DNA of 64,000 nt from Candidatus Rifleibacteriota bacterium (GCA_029565415.1 JAKQOH010000202.1:1-64000), one strand, 5' to 3'. Shown: positions 1-9,242, numbered from the stretch's first letter. The notes: a model not told the origin generated them from the letters alone. Made by a program: numbers and translations.

Positions 1-462
<462 letters not shown>

Positions 463-504
463 TATTCCGGCGTATTGAATTATCGGAAGGAGGGTTTCCA
501 CTCC

Positions 505-1710
505 ATGTTTAGAACGATCCGCGACATCCAGTTCAAGGGCAAGCGCGCCCTGGTTCGCGTCGACTTCAACGTTCCCCTCGACAAGTCCCTGAACATCACG
601 GACGACACCCGCATGCGGGCCGCCGTTCCGACGCTGAAGCACATCATCGACCAGGGCGGGCGGCTCGTGATCATGAGCCACCTCGGCCGGCCCAAGGGCG
701 GCCCGGATCCCAAGTATTCGCTCAAGCCGCTCGTCAAGCACCTGAGCGACCTGCTCGGCAAACCCGTCTCCTTCGCCACCGACTGCATCGGGGACGAAGC
801 GGCGAAGCTCGCGAAGCACCTGAAGGACGGCGAGGTCCTGATGCTCGAGAATCTGCGGTTCCACGCAGAGGAAGAGAAGAACGACCCGGCGTTCAGCAAG
901 GCGCTCGCGAGCCTCGGCGAGATCTACGTCAGCGACGCGTTCGGCACGGCCCACCGGGCCCACGCATCGACGGCGGGTGTCGCGGATATCCTGCCGGCGT
1001 TCGCCGGCTTCCTGATGGAGAAGGAAATCACCTACCTCAACAAGGTGACCCAGTCCCCCGAGCGGCCGATGGTCGCGATCATGGGCGGGGCCAAGGTCAG
1101 CGACAAGATCCTCGTCATCGAGAATCTGCTGTCCAAGGTCGACTCGCTGCTGATCGGCGGCGGCATGGCCTTCACCTTCCTCAAGGCCCAGGGGAAGCAG
1201 ATCGGCAAGTCGCTGTGCGAGGCCGACAAGCTCGACGTCGCCCTCAAGATCCTCGAGACCGCGAAGAAGCTGGGCAAGACGATCCTGCTTCCGGTCGACG
1301 TGGTCGTGGCCGCCGAGATCAAGGAAGGCGTCGCCGTGCAGACGGTCGGGGCCGACGCGATCCCGGCCGACCAGCTCGGCCTCGACATCGGCCCGAAGAC
1401 GGTCGCCGCGTTCGATGCGGAGCTGAAGAAGGCCAAGACGGTTCTCTGGAACGGCCCGATGGGCGTGTTCGAGACGAAGCCGTTCGACGCCGGAACCCGC
1501 GCGATTGCCGGTACGATGGCCTCGCTGAAGGCCGTCACGGTCGTCGGCGGCGGGGATTCGGTCGCCGCGATCGAGCAGATGGGCGCCGCCGAAAAGGTGT
1601 CGCACGTCTCGACCGGCGGCGGAGCCTGCCTCGAGTATCTCGAAGGCAAGACCCTGCCCGGCATCGAGATCTTCTCGCGCGACATCAAAAACATGGTCGG
1701 AGGAGCCTGA
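505..1710 (+). CDS. pgk: phosphoglycerate kinase
   Basis: Transfers phosphate from 1,3-bisphosphoglycerate to ADP, the first ATP-yielding step of lower glycolysis. The 401-residue length is normal for the family. Motifs in order: RVDFNVPLD near the N-terminus, SHLGRPKG, LENLRFHAEEEKNDPAF, SDAFGTAHRAHAS, GGAKVSDKI, GPMGVFE, and the nucleotide-site glycine run GGGDSVAAIEQMG with STGGGACLEYLEG. I chose ATG 505 rather than the in-frame ATG at 475 because AGGAGG lies at 488-493 and the protein then starts directly with the conserved strand (MFRTIRDIQFKGKRALVRVDF). The stop is one base from the tpiA start, implying tight co-translation. Confidence 0.97.
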   Translation: MFRTIRDIQFKGKRALVRVDFNVPLDKSLNITDDTRMRAAVPTLKHIIDQGGRLVIMSHLGRPKGGPDPKYSLKPLVKHLSDLLGKPVSFATDCIGDEAAKLAKHLKDGEVLMLENLRFHAEEEKNDPAFSKALASLGEIYVSDAFGTAHRAHASTAGVADILPAFAGFLMEKEITYLNKVTQSPERPMVAIMGGAKVSDKILVIENLLSKVDSLLIGGGMAFTFLKAQGKQIGKSLCEADKLDVALKILETAKKLGKTILLPVDVVVAAEIKEGVAVQTVGADAIPADQLGLDIGPKTVAAFDAELKKAKTVLWNGPMGVFETKPFDAGTRAIAGTMASLKAVTVVGGGDSVAAIEQMGAAEKVSHVSTGGGACLEYLEGKTLPGIEIFSRDIKNMVGGA

Positions 1711-1711
1711 C

Positions 1712-2470
1712 ATGCCTACGTCCCGACGTCCCCTGATCGCCGCCAACTGGAAGATGCACAAGGTGACCGGCGAAGCGAAGAACTTCGTCGCCGCCCTGCA
1801 GCCGAAAATCGCGAACGTCCGCGAACGCGACGTCCTGATCTGCCCGCCGTTTCCCCTGATCCATGCGGTCGACCTGGCCCGCAAGGAAACCAAGATCCTG
1901 CTCGGTGCCCAGAACATGTATTTCGAGGAGAAGGGCGCCTTCACCGGCGAGGTTTCGGCCTCGATGCTGAAGGACCTCCACTGCGAGTTCGTGATTCTTG
2001 GCCACTCGGAGCGCCGGTGGGTGTTCGGCGAGTCCGACGAGCTGATCAACCGCAAGGTGCTCGCCGCCGTGAAGAACGGGCTCATCCCGATTCTCTGCGT
2101 GGGTGAGAAGCTGGAGGAGCGCGAGAAGAACCTGACCGAGCAGGTCATCCTGAACCAGATGGACCGGAATCTGAAGGATGTCCCCGAGAACGCGATCGGC
2201 ACGATGGTCGTGGCGTACGAACCGGTCTGGGCCATCGGCACCGGCAAGAACGCTTCGACGAAGGACGCGCACGACGCGATCGCCCTGATCCGCGAGTTCC
2301 TGCACAGCCGGTACGGCAGCTCGTCCGCCGACAAGACCCGCATTCTCTACGGCGGCTCGGTGAAGCCGGACAACATGAAGACCTACATGAGCCAGCCCGG
2401 CATCGACGGGGCCCTCGTCGGGGGCGCCAGCCTCGAGCCCGACTCGTTCGCCCAGCTGATCAACTACTGA
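1712..2470 (+). CDS. tpiA: triosephosphate isomerase
   Basis: Interconverts dihydroxyacetone phosphate and glyceraldehyde 3-phosphate. The 252-residue TIM barrel has all catalytic landmarks: NWKMHK with Lys14 near the N-terminus, His98 in GHSERR, Glu170 in AYEPVWAIGTG (flexible loop 6) and the phosphate-binding YGGSVKPDN. A ribosome site GGAGGA lies inside the end of pgk, and the start is one base after the pgk stop. It is the last gene of the gap-pgk-tpiA operon; a 13-bp-stem terminator begins 12 bases after the stop codon. Nothing looks unusual. Confidence 0.97.
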   Translation: MPTSRRPLIAANWKMHKVTGEAKNFVAALQPKIANVRERDVLICPPFPLIHAVDLARKETKILLGAQNMYFEEKGAFTGEVSASMLKDLHCEFVILGHSERRWVFGESDELINRKVLAAVKNGLIPILCVGEKLEEREKNLTEQVILNQMDRNLKDVPENAIGTMVVAYEPVWAIGTGKNASTKDAHDAIALIREFLHSRYGSSSADKTRILYGGSVKPDNMKTYMSQPGIDGALVGGASLEPDSFAQLINY

Positions 2471-2481
2471 CCCCGGTTCCC

Positions 2482-2517
2482 AACGGCCCCGTCGCTGCAA
2501 CGCGGCGGGGCCGTTTT
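2482..2517 (+). terminator. Rho-independent terminator after tpiA
   Basis: ACGGCCCCGTCGC pairs with GCGGCGGGGCCGT (13 bp with one G-T wobble) around a TGCAAC loop, followed by TTTT. It ends the gap-pgk-tpiA operon. Confidence 0.9.
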
Positions 2518-2545
2518 CTGTATCAGGCATGCTATAAAACAACGG

Positions 2546-2622
2546 ACCACAGAGTCCCAGAGACACAGAGAAGATTTTTGTTCGAACTCTGTGCCTCTGT
2601 GTCTCTGCGGTGAAGAGGTTTT
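2546..2622. repeat. CACAGAG-type palindromic repeat, copy 1
   Basis: An imperfect long hairpin. The left arm ACCACAGAG...AGACACAGAG (2546-2570) pairs with the right arm ACTCTGTG...CTCTGTGTCTCTGCGGTG (2586-2622). A diverged relative lies at 9501-9616. Similar CACAGAG/CTCTGTG intergenic palindromes are scattered in many uncultured bacterial genomes. Nothing here looks coding. It lies between the tpiA terminator and the histidine kinase gene. Confidence 0.75.
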
Positions 2623-2735
2623 TCTGTCCCAATGCCTTCGTTGCGGATCATGGGCTCGGAGCTCTTTCCCCTTCTTTGCGTTTTGTGCGATGATAGGGGA
2701 AACGCCCCCAGCCTCGGCTGAGAAACGGAGCAAGC

Positions 2736-4418
2736 GTGAGCATCCGCGTGAAAATCGGGATCGGGTTCGCCCTGATGATCGTGGCCCTGACCGGCCTGAT
2801 CATCACATGGGGAGCGCGCACGCTCGGCTTGCAGCTCGAAGAAGCGGACCTGGGCAAGCTCACCTCGCTGCGCGAAACGACGCTGGATCAGTGGCGCAGG
2901 GAACGGGCCGCTCTCGCCCGTATCGCGTCGGAGCTCGTCCCTGTTCTCGCTGCCTCGAACGGCGCAGATGCCGACGATGAGCGACGCTTGTCGACCGTCG
3001 AACTGCTCAAGCGGCAGCTCCGCCTCGACTGGCTGGACATCCGCAGGGAAGGCAGAAGCCTGCTCTACCGGCTTCAGGAGCCGGCCCCGCTGGTACATGA
3101 CCTTGCCGTTCCGCAACGGATCACCCTCTCGGGTCCGTTGGCAGCCACCGGCCTCATCACCTGTCAGGTGCAGCTCTCCACCGGCACCGAGCTGCTCCTG
3201 GCGCGGCGGCCGGCCAGTTCCCCGGTTCCCCTTGCGGCGCTCTGGGACGGCCGGGGCATGCTGTACGGCGATCCCGGGGTCTGGCCGACCGGGCTTCTGA
3301 GCGAGTACACGGCCCGGGAAGCGACGTTCCAGAGGCTGATGCAGGGCCGTCTGCACCGGCTTCGTGCAAGCGTGGTTCCCGGTACCGACCTGAAGCTCCT
3401 CGTCGGGTATGCCGCCGACTCGGCCACACTGACGCGGACCGGCGTCGACGAGCTGATGCTGCGGCTGGCCCTGCTCGAGATCCTCGGCCTGCTCGTTCTC
3501 GGATATTTCCTGGGCCGGCGGCTGTTCGGGCCGCTCGAGCGGCTGAAACAGGCCATCGACCGGGTCGGGGCGGGCCACTGGCAGGAGATCCCGCCGGCCG
3601 AACTTCCGGACGGGGAGGACGAGGTCGGCATGCTCGGCCGCAGCTTCAACCACATGGTGCAGGAGCTTTCCACGGCGCGGGATCGCCTGATCGAGGTGCA
3701 GCAGGAGCTGATGAGCAAGGAAAAAATGGCCGTTCTGGGCCGGTTCTCGGCCGGCCTCGCCCACGAGATCAACAACCCCCTCGGAACGATCCTCGTCAGC
3801 GCCGGCCTCGCCGACGACGCGATCGCCCACGGTCGCCCGGTCGAGGCCGACGACATCCGCGCCATCATCGAGGAGACGCGGAGATGTCGCCGGATCGTCG
3901 AGTCGCTGCTGGAGTACGCGCACAACCGGCCGCCCCGGCTTGGGCGAGAATCTATAGCAGAAATCATAGAATGCGCCGTCCGGCTTCCCCTCTCAGAGCC
4001 GCCCTGGCGGGGTCTCGGGATCGAAACCGAGGTGCCCTCGGATATCCATGTTCTCATCGACCGGACAGGGATCGGCCAGGTCCTGGCCAATCTCCTCCGA
4101 AACGCCGCCGAAGCCCTTCAGGCGAATCTCGATGCCGGCAAACCGGCAATGATCCGGGTCACGGCACGAAGGCTGGACAGGGAGTTCGCCGTCGTCACGG
4201 TTTCGGACAACGGGCCCGGACTTGGCGAGGCGGCCGATCATCTGTTCGAGCCCCTGATGACGACGAAACAGCAGGGAACCGGCCTCGGGCTGGCCATCTG
4301 CCAATCGATCGTCGAAGGGCATGGAGGCCGGATCCGCGCCGTGCGCCTGCCGGAGGAACGGACGGAATTTTCTTTCACCCTGCGCCTGGCTGATACGGAC
4401 GAGGGGCGCGCGCCCTGA
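2736..4418 (+). CDS. membrane sensor histidine kinase, NtrB-like with HAMP domain
   Basis: Inner-membrane sensor that autophosphorylates and should pass phosphate to the response regulator 18 bases downstream. Order along 560 residues: transmembrane helix about 8-28; extracytoplasmic sensor region to about 230; second helix (LLEILGLLVLGYFLG); HAMP linker; HisKA dimerisation domain with phospho-acceptor His343 in SAGLAHEINNPLGT; N box LANLLRNAAEAL; G1 VSDNGPGLG; G2 GTGLGLAICQSIVEGHGG. The start is GTG with ACGGAG five bases upstream. The SAGLAHEINNPL box and the sigma-54-type partner resemble NtrB/ZraS-type kinases. The ligand is not evident from the sequence. Confidence 0.93.
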   Translation: MSIRVKIGIGFALMIVALTGLIITWGARTLGLQLEEADLGKLTSLRETTLDQWRRERAALARIASELVPVLAASNGADADDERRLSTVELLKRQLRLDWLDIRREGRSLLYRLQEPAPLVHDLAVPQRITLSGPLAATGLITCQVQLSTGTELLLARRPASSPVPLAALWDGRGMLYGDPGVWPTGLLSEYTAREATFQRLMQGRLHRLRASVVPGTDLKLLVGYAADSATLTRTGVDELMLRLALLEILGLLVLGYFLGRRLFGPLERLKQAIDRVGAGHWQEIPPAELPDGEDEVGMLGRSFNHMVQELSTARDRLIEVQQELMSKEKMAVLGRFSAGLAHEINNPLGTILVSAGLADDAIAHGRPVEADDIRAIIEETRRCRRIVESLLEYAHNRPPRLGRESIAEIIECAVRLPLSEPPWRGLGIETEVPSDIHVLIDRTGIGQVLANLLRNAAEALQANLDAGKPAMIRVTARRLDREFAVVTVSDNGPGLGEAADHLFEPLMTTKQQGTGLGLAICQSIVEGHGGRIRAVRLPEERTEFSFTLRLADTDEGRAP

Positions 4419-4436
4419 TGACGGAGGAATCAACGC

Positions 4437-5792
4437 ATGCCGAACCGAATCGTTCTGATCGATGACGAAGCCAAGCTCCTCCGGGCGCTGAAAAAGGCCC
4501 TGGAGCTCGATGGGCACGAGGTGTGCGAGTTCACCTCGCCCGACCAGGCCCTTGCGTTCATCTTCGAGCGCCACCCGGCCCTCGTGATTTCGGACATCCG
4601 GATGCCCGGCATGTCGGGGCTCGATCTGCTGGCGAAGCTTGGCGAACTGCACCCGCGCCCCCCCTGCATTCTCATGACCGCCTACTCATCGGTGGAGACG
4701 GCCGTGACCGCCGTCCGGCTGGGTGCGCGGGATTATCTGCTCAAACCGTTCGAGATCGAGGAGCTCCGGGCCGCGGTGCGGCGGGTGCTCGAAACCGCTG
4801 TGCCCGGCCCCGATATGACAGCCGCAGAGGCCGTCGGCCGGCCGGCCGGCCGGTCCGCGGCGATCTGCAACGTCCTCGACCTGATCGGGCGGGTCGCCGA
4901 CACCGAGAGCACCGTTCTTCTCCAGGGGGAAAGCGGCACCGGCAAGGAGCTGGCGGCACGCACGCTTCACGCCCGTTCCCGGCGCGCGAAAGGGCCGTTC
5001 ATCCCGGTGAACTGCAGCGCCATTCCCGAAGCCCTTGTCGAGAGCGAGTTGTTCGGCCATCTGAAGGGCAGCTTCACCGGGGCGTTCGCCGACAAGGACG
5101 GCCTGTTCCATGAGGCCACGGGAGGCACCCTGTTCCTCGACGAGATCGGCGACCTCGCGGCGGCCAGCCAGGCGAAGCTGCTGCGCGTGCTCCAGGACGG
5201 TTCGGTGCGAAAAGTCGGGGACACGCGCGGATACCCGGTCGACGTGCGCATCGTCGCGGCCAGCAACCGGGATCTGCGGGCCGAATGCCTCGCCGGGCGG
5301 TTCCGCGAGGACCTGCTGTACCGGCTGAGCGTCGTGGAGATCCGCATGCCGTCGCTGCGGGAGCGGCTCGAGGACATTCCCGACCTGGTCGACGTCTTTC
5401 TGAAGCGGTTCGCGGAACGGCATCGCCGGCCGATTCTCGAGCCGTCGGAGGCCGCGCTGGCGAAGCTCGCGCGGCACGCCTGGCCGGGGAACGTGCGCGA
5501 GCTCGAGAACGTGATCGAACGCGCCGTCATCCTGAAGCGACAGGGCCGGGAACTGCTCCCGGATGATCTTCCCCTGCCCGAGCCCGGAATCGGCACCGGA
5601 ACGGCGGCGATCCCGCAGGGTGTCCAACTGGACGAGGCGCGCGAGCGACTCGAAGTGGATCTGATCCGGCGGGCGCTCGAGGCGAGCGGCTACAACTACT
5701 CCCAGGCCGCCGAACGACTCGGGCTGACGCGCCAGAACCTGCATTACAAGCTCAAAAAATACGGGCTCCGGAAGAGCTTCCCCCCCTCCTGA
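4437..5792 (+). CDS. sigma-54-dependent response regulator, NtrC/AtoC type
   Basis: DNA-binding transcription activator that remodels sigma-54 RNA polymerase when phosphorylated by the adjacent kinase. The 451-residue protein has a receiver domain (acceptor Asp53 in VISDIRMPGMSG, conserved LMTAYSS and YLLKPFE). The AAA+ domain shows Walker A GESGTGKE at 164-171, the sigma-54 contact loop GSFTGA at 211-216, Walker B GTLFLDEIGDL, and the HAWPGNVRELENV helix. A Fis-type helix-turn-helix ends it (NYSQAAERLGLTRQNLHYKL). The ribosome site GGAGG precedes the ATG. Its targets probably have -24/-12 promoters; I did not find a convincing one in the window. Confidence 0.95.
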   Translation: MPNRIVLIDDEAKLLRALKKALELDGHEVCEFTSPDQALAFIFERHPALVISDIRMPGMSGLDLLAKLGELHPRPPCILMTAYSSVETAVTAVRLGARDYLLKPFEIEELRAAVRRVLETAVPGPDMTAAEAVGRPAGRSAAICNVLDLIGRVADTESTVLLQGESGTGKELAARTLHARSRRAKGPFIPVNCSAIPEALVESELFGHLKGSFTGAFADKDGLFHEATGGTLFLDEIGDLAAASQAKLLRVLQDGSVRKVGDTRGYPVDVRIVAASNRDLRAECLAGRFREDLLYRLSVVEIRMPSLRERLEDIPDLVDVFLKRFAERHRRPILEPSEAALAKLARHAWPGNVRELENVIERAVILKRQGRELLPDDLPLPEPGIGTGTAAIPQGVQLDEARERLEVDLIRRALEASGYNYSQAAERLGLTRQNLHYKLKKYGLRKSFPPS

Positions 5793-5807
5793 GCGATTGA
5801 TAAAGTT

Positions 5808-7097
5808 ATGAGTGTAGAATCAAATCGGCCACACCTGATCCTCGTCCTGCTCTGGCTGCTGGCCGGAATCGGTCCGGCGGAGGGCTCCTGGGAGATCACC
5901 GGCGCGGTCCGGCGGCTCGCCGACGGGGGCTGCCGGATCACGTTCGCCATTCCGATGGCCGTCGATCTCGTCGTCGTCCCGACCGAGGCACGCGAGGTGT
6001 TCGGCGAAGGGAGCCGCGGCTCCGCCCTGCTGGTGCGCGGCGAACATGCGATGACGGTGGTCAGGCTGGCCGATCCGGCCGATGAAACCTTCCGGATCGA
6101 ACCGAAGGAGTCTTCCACCGGCTGGCTGGAGCTCGTTCCCGTAATCGCCTCCCCGACCCACAGGATGGGGGAAGTGGGCCGACAGCGCCCAGATGGCGCC
6201 GTCCAGCCTGCTCCGACCCAGTCCCTCTATCTCGTGGGCGTCGAGGCCCGGCTGCGGGCGCTCGAAACCGAACTGGCCGCGATCACGCGGACCACGCTGG
6301 ATCTCCAGAATCGCGACCGGTGCTTCCGGTGCCATATCGCCCTTCCCCTCGCCTGGACCGCCACCCTGGCGGAGTATCGGTGTCTCCAGACGCCGCGCGA
6401 ACTTCTCGCTTCAATAGCTAGTAATATTATATCTACACAAAACACGGATGGATCGTTTTCCGCGGCGGGTCATTCGGAGTATGGCGTCGTGACCCCTTCG
6501 CTGGTCGCAGCGGCCACCCTCTCCGGCCTGCAGAAGTTCTGCGGGGACGACACGGCCCTGGAGGCGGTGAAGAACGCGGCAGGCTTCCTGCTGCAACAGC
6601 CACAGGCGGACGGAATTCCGGCCCTCGACTTCACCTTCCCGCCGCTGTTTCTGGGCAAACCCTTCGCGGCCCGTCTGTTCGCAGATCTCCTCGATGGCCT
6701 GAACGCGGCGGCCCTCGAACGGGGCATGCAGCCGGATCCCGCATTTCTCGAGCCTTCCGCCCGGGCGAAGGCGTATCTCGAAGCCGAGGGGGATGGTGTC
6801 GAAAAGCAGCTCTGGCGCCTGTTCGCGATCTCGCTCCCGGGGGTTCCTGGGGAAGAACGCGGGGCAAGCGCGGCGCTGCCCCTGCCCGGGCCGTTCCTTG
6901 CCGGGCTTTCCGCGGAACGGGATCCGGAGCTTCTGGCCCTCCGCGAAGGGGTGCTCCGGGAGCACGGCCTCGCGCCGATAGCCGAGACCATTCAAGCCGG
7001 GCAGACGGCACCGGACGGCCCGTTCCCGGACAGGAGCCTGAAGAGGCGCATCTGGCGGCTCTACCAGCTGCTCTGCCGGGAGCCCTATCAGCGGTAA
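5808..7097 (+). CDS. exported protein with CXXCH motif and QNxDGSF alpha-toroid-like region
   Basis: I do not recognise a named family. The 429-residue protein has an N-terminal signal peptide (ILVLLWLLAGIGPAEG), so it should act outside the cytoplasm. A beta-rich region follows, then a 14-residue segment MGEVGRQRPDGAVQ at 120-133 encoded by a 43-bp DNA repeat shared with the next gene. A single CXXCH motif lies at Cys172-His176 (CFRCH), compatible with covalent haem but not proof of it. After that, STQNTDGSF and the helical pattern recall QW-type repeats of prenyltransferase/terpene-cyclase-like alpha-alpha toroids. The start has no good ribosome site; the gene is 15 bases after the regulator and likely in its operon. 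Confidence 0.7.
   Translation: MSVESNRPHLILVLLWLLAGIGPAEGSWEITGAVRRLADGGCRITFAIPMAVDLVVVPTEAREVFGEGSRGSALLVRGEHAMTVVRLADPADETFRIEPKESSTGWLELVPVIASPTHRMGEVGRQRPDGAVQPAPTQSLYLVGVEARLRALETELAAITRTTLDLQNRDRCFRCHIALPLAWTATLAEYRCLQTPRELLASIASNIISTQNTDGSFSAAGHSEYGVVTPSLVAAATLSGLQKFCGDDTALEAVKNAAGFLLQQPQADGIPALDFTFPPLFLGKPFAARLFADLLDGLNAAALERGMQPDPAFLEPSARAKAYLEAEGDGVEKQLWRLFAISLPGVPGEERGASAALPLPGPFLAGLSAERDPELLALREGVLREHGLAPIAETIQAGQTAPDGPFPDRSLKRRIWRLYQLLCREPYQR
6164..6206 (+). repeat. 43-bp in-frame coding repeat, copy A
   Basis: Identical at 40 of 43 positions to 7241-7283 in the next gene; begins GATGGGGGAAGTGGGCCGAC. Both copies are read in the same frame, giving MGEVGR(Q/R)RPDGAVQ. Confidence 0.85.
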
Positions 7098-7148
7098 AGG
7101 AAACCGCGACATCTGCCGATGGGTGGTGCCGACCGGAGGTCGAATCGC

Positions 7149-8570
7149 ATGCATCATCGATGGTTCCTGACCCTCTGCGCGCTGCTGCTGCTCTGCATCG
7201 CGGGTTCTGCGCACGGAGCGGTTTCGGACCCGCCCCCCACGATGGGGGAAGTGGGCCGACGGCGCCCGGATGGCGCAGTCCAGTCGGACCCCTCGACCCC
7301 GCCGGATCTGATGAAGGATTTCGAAGTGCTTCGCCAGCAGCTCGAGCAGAACCCGCGCGACGTGGGCGTGCTCAACTCGATGGGCATCATCTATGCGCGG
7401 GCGGGGCGGCTGCCGGACGCCATGGTGCTGTGGCAGCGGGGCCTGGCGATCGATCCGAAGTATGTCCATCTCTACAACAATCTCGGCTCGGCGCTGAAAA
7501 CGCAGAAACGGTATGACGAGGCTCTGCGCGTCTTCGCGGCCGGCCTGCGGGTCGAGCCGTCCTACTGGCTGTATCACAATCTCGGCCTGTTGTACAAGGA
7601 GACGGGGCGGCGGAATGAAGCGATCACGTCGTTCCAGGCAGCGCTGCGCACGAACCCGCGGTTCGAACCGGCGGCCCGGAAGCTGGCCGAGCTGGGTGTC
7701 CAGGTTCCGCCCACGACGGCCTGGGCGCACGTTCCCGGCATTCCGCAGCTTCCGCTTCCGGGGGAGTTCAAGCCGCCGGTCATGGATGGGAATCTCGGGC
7801 TGGACGATTCGGTCGCGCTCGGCCGCCGGGATGCACCGGTGCCGCCGGACCGGCTCCCGCCCCCCGCCGGAGCCCCGGAGAGAACGGCGGTCGTGCGGCG
7901 GCCTTCCCCGCCGGCCCGGATCGAGCCTGCGGAACCCTACACGATCGACACATGCGCGGCGGCCATCAGCCGTCTTTCGGGCGGGGGCGGAGCGAAATTG
8001 GTCGCGTTGACATTCGATGACGGCCCGCATGCCGCCTATACGCGGCAGTTGCTCGATTACTTCCGGGCCCAGGGCGTCAAGGCGACGTTCTTCGTGCTCG
8101 GTTCGCGCGCCGAGGCGTATCCGGACCTGATCACCCGCATGTCGGAGGAAGGCCACGAGATCGCGAACCATACCTGGAGCCATAAATCCCTGGTGAACCA
8201 GGGCTCGGGGGCCGGGCTCGGCGAACTGCGCCGGACGTCCGACATGATCGCGATGCTGACCGGATCATCGCCCCGGCTGGTGCGCCCCCCCTACGGGCAT
8301 ACGAACGCGCGGGTGCGCGGGATGATCCAGGGCCAGGGCTGGCGCGAAGTCATGTGGGATGCGGACAGCCGGGACTGGGCCGGCGGAAGCAGCGATCGGA
8401 TGCTGGCGCGCGTGGTGCGCTCGTTTTCCCCCGAGTGCATCGTGCTGTTTCACGACATCCACCCCGGCGCCCTGCGCGTGCTTCCGGTGCTGGTGCCCGC
8501 CCTCAAGAAGTGCGGGTACCGCTTCGTCACCGTCTCCCAGCTCCTCGGCTCCCCCAACCACGCCGGCTGA
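7149..8570 (+). CDS. exported TPR and NodB-type polysaccharide deacetylase
   Basis: Predicted to remove acetyl groups from a cell-envelope polysaccharide outside the cytoplasm. ATG 7149 is chosen over the in-frame ATG 7119 because GGAGG lies at 7135-7139 and the protein then begins with a clean signal peptide (WFLTLCALLLLCIAGSAHG). A repeat-encoded segment MGEVGRRRPDGAVQ follows at 32-45. About three TPR units lie at 60-175. After a proline-rich linker comes the NodB domain with TFDDGP at 288-293, the metal-site HTWSH with His341 and His345, and RPPYG. The TPR half may recruit partners. The substrate (peptidoglycan or exopolysaccharide) is not determined. Confidence 0.88.
   Translation: MHHRWFLTLCALLLLCIAGSAHGAVSDPPPTMGEVGRRRPDGAVQSDPSTPPDLMKDFEVLRQQLEQNPRDVGVLNSMGIIYARAGRLPDAMVLWQRGLAIDPKYVHLYNNLGSALKTQKRYDEALRVFAAGLRVEPSYWLYHNLGLLYKETGRRNEAITSFQAALRTNPRFEPAARKLAELGVQVPPTTAWAHVPGIPQLPLPGEFKPPVMDGNLGLDDSVALGRRDAPVPPDRLPPPAGAPERTAVVRRPSPPARIEPAEPYTIDTCAAAISRLSGGGGAKLVALTFDDGPHAAYTRQLLDYFRAQGVKATFFVLGSRAEAYPDLITRMSEEGHEIANHTWSHKSLVNQGSGAGLGELRRTSDMIAMLTGSSPRLVRPPYGHTNARVRGMIQGQGWREVMWDADSRDWAGGSSDRMLARVVRSFSPECIVLFHDIHPGALRVLPVLVPALKKCGYRFVTVSQLLGSPNHAG
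7241..7283 (+). repeat. 43-bp in-frame coding repeat, copy B
   Basis: Second copy of the segment at 6164-6206, with three substitutions. It lies directly after the signal-peptide region of the deacetylase. Confidence 0.85.
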
Positions 8571-8611
8571 CGGCTCACCTTCGATTGCCGCCCTTCCCTA
8601 CTCCGGAAAGG

Positions 8612-8640
8612 TTGCACAAGATCGTTCTGAAGCCTAGAAT
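8612..8640 (+). promoter_or_regulatory. sigma-70-type promoter for the DUF4160/DUF2442 pair
   Basis: TTGCAC (8612-8617), a 17-base spacer and TAGAAT (8635-8640) lie 34 bases before the DUF4160 start. Confidence 0.6.
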
Positions 8641-8674
8641 GAAAGAGCATGAACCCTCATGACCGACCTCACCC

Positions 8675-8935
8675 ATGCCTGAAATAAGCAGATTTTTCGG
8701 TATCATCATCACGATGAATTATGAGGATCATTCGCCTCCGCATTTCCATGTGCGTTATGGCGATCAAAAGGCAATGATCGAGATCAGAACGATGAGGCTT
8801 CTCGAAGGCTTACTGTCACCACGGGTGTTTGGAATGGTCATGGAATGGGGTTTGCTTCATCAGGCCGAGCTTCAACGTTCATGGGACATGGCGCAACAGC
8901 ATTGCGCGCTTACGAAAATATCGCCCTTGGAGTGA
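8675..8935 (+). CDS. DUF4160 domain protein
   Basis: An 86-residue protein matching the DUF4160 pattern: PEISRFFGIIITMNYEDH, then SPPHFHVRYGDQKAMIEI, then a helical tail ending in WDMAQQH. The biochemical role is not established. Genes of this family often sit next to a DUF2442 gene, as here, with the next start 4 bases after this stop; the pairing resembles a toxin-antitoxin module but that is inference. Codon use is clearly less GC-rich than in the flanking genes, suggesting recent acquisition. There is no obvious ribosome site; a good promoter lies just upstream. Confidence 0.85.
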   Translation: MPEISRFFGIIITMNYEDHSPPHFHVRYGDQKAMIEIRTMRLLEGLLSPRVFGMVMEWGLLHQAELQRSWDMAQQHCALTKISPLE

Positions 8936-8939
8936 AACT

Positions 8940-9236
8940 ATGCTGCCTGATATAACAGTCGTTGAAGTCCTTGGAGAGTATCGGTTACGCCTGACCTTTG
9001 ATGATGGAAATATCGGCGTCGTCGATCTGGCAAGCCGACTATGTTTTTCAGGCATTTTTGCCCCTCTCCAGGATCCGGATTTTTTCAACAAGGTCCGTGT
9101 CGATCCAGAGCTGGGTACCATCTGCTGGCCGAATGGGGCAGACCTTGATCCGGTCGTTCTCTATTCCTGGGCTTTCAACACCCCCATTCCGGACTATTCC
9201 GGCAAGCCTGCCCAGCCGAAAGGCAAGGTCGCGTAA
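8940..9236 (+). CDS. DUF2442 domain protein
   Basis: A 98-residue protein with the DUF2442 layout: LGEYRLRLTFDDGNIGVVDL, then FAPLQDPDFFNKVRVDPELG, then the signature TICWPNGADLDPVVLY. I chose ATG 8940 because TTGGAG precedes it and an earlier in-frame ATG (8829) would overlap the DUF4160 gene by more than 100 bases. It pairs with the DUF4160 gene; such pairs recur in many genomes and behave like small mobile modules. Function is unknown; DNA binding or antitoxin roles are speculation. Base composition matches its partner rather than the chromosome. Confidence 0.85.
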   Translation: MLPDITVVEVLGEYRLRLTFDDGNIGVVDLASRLCFSGIFAPLQDPDFFNKVRVDPELGTICWPNGADLDPVVLYSWAFNTPIPDYSGKPAQPKGKVA

Positions 9237-9242
9237 CCCGTC

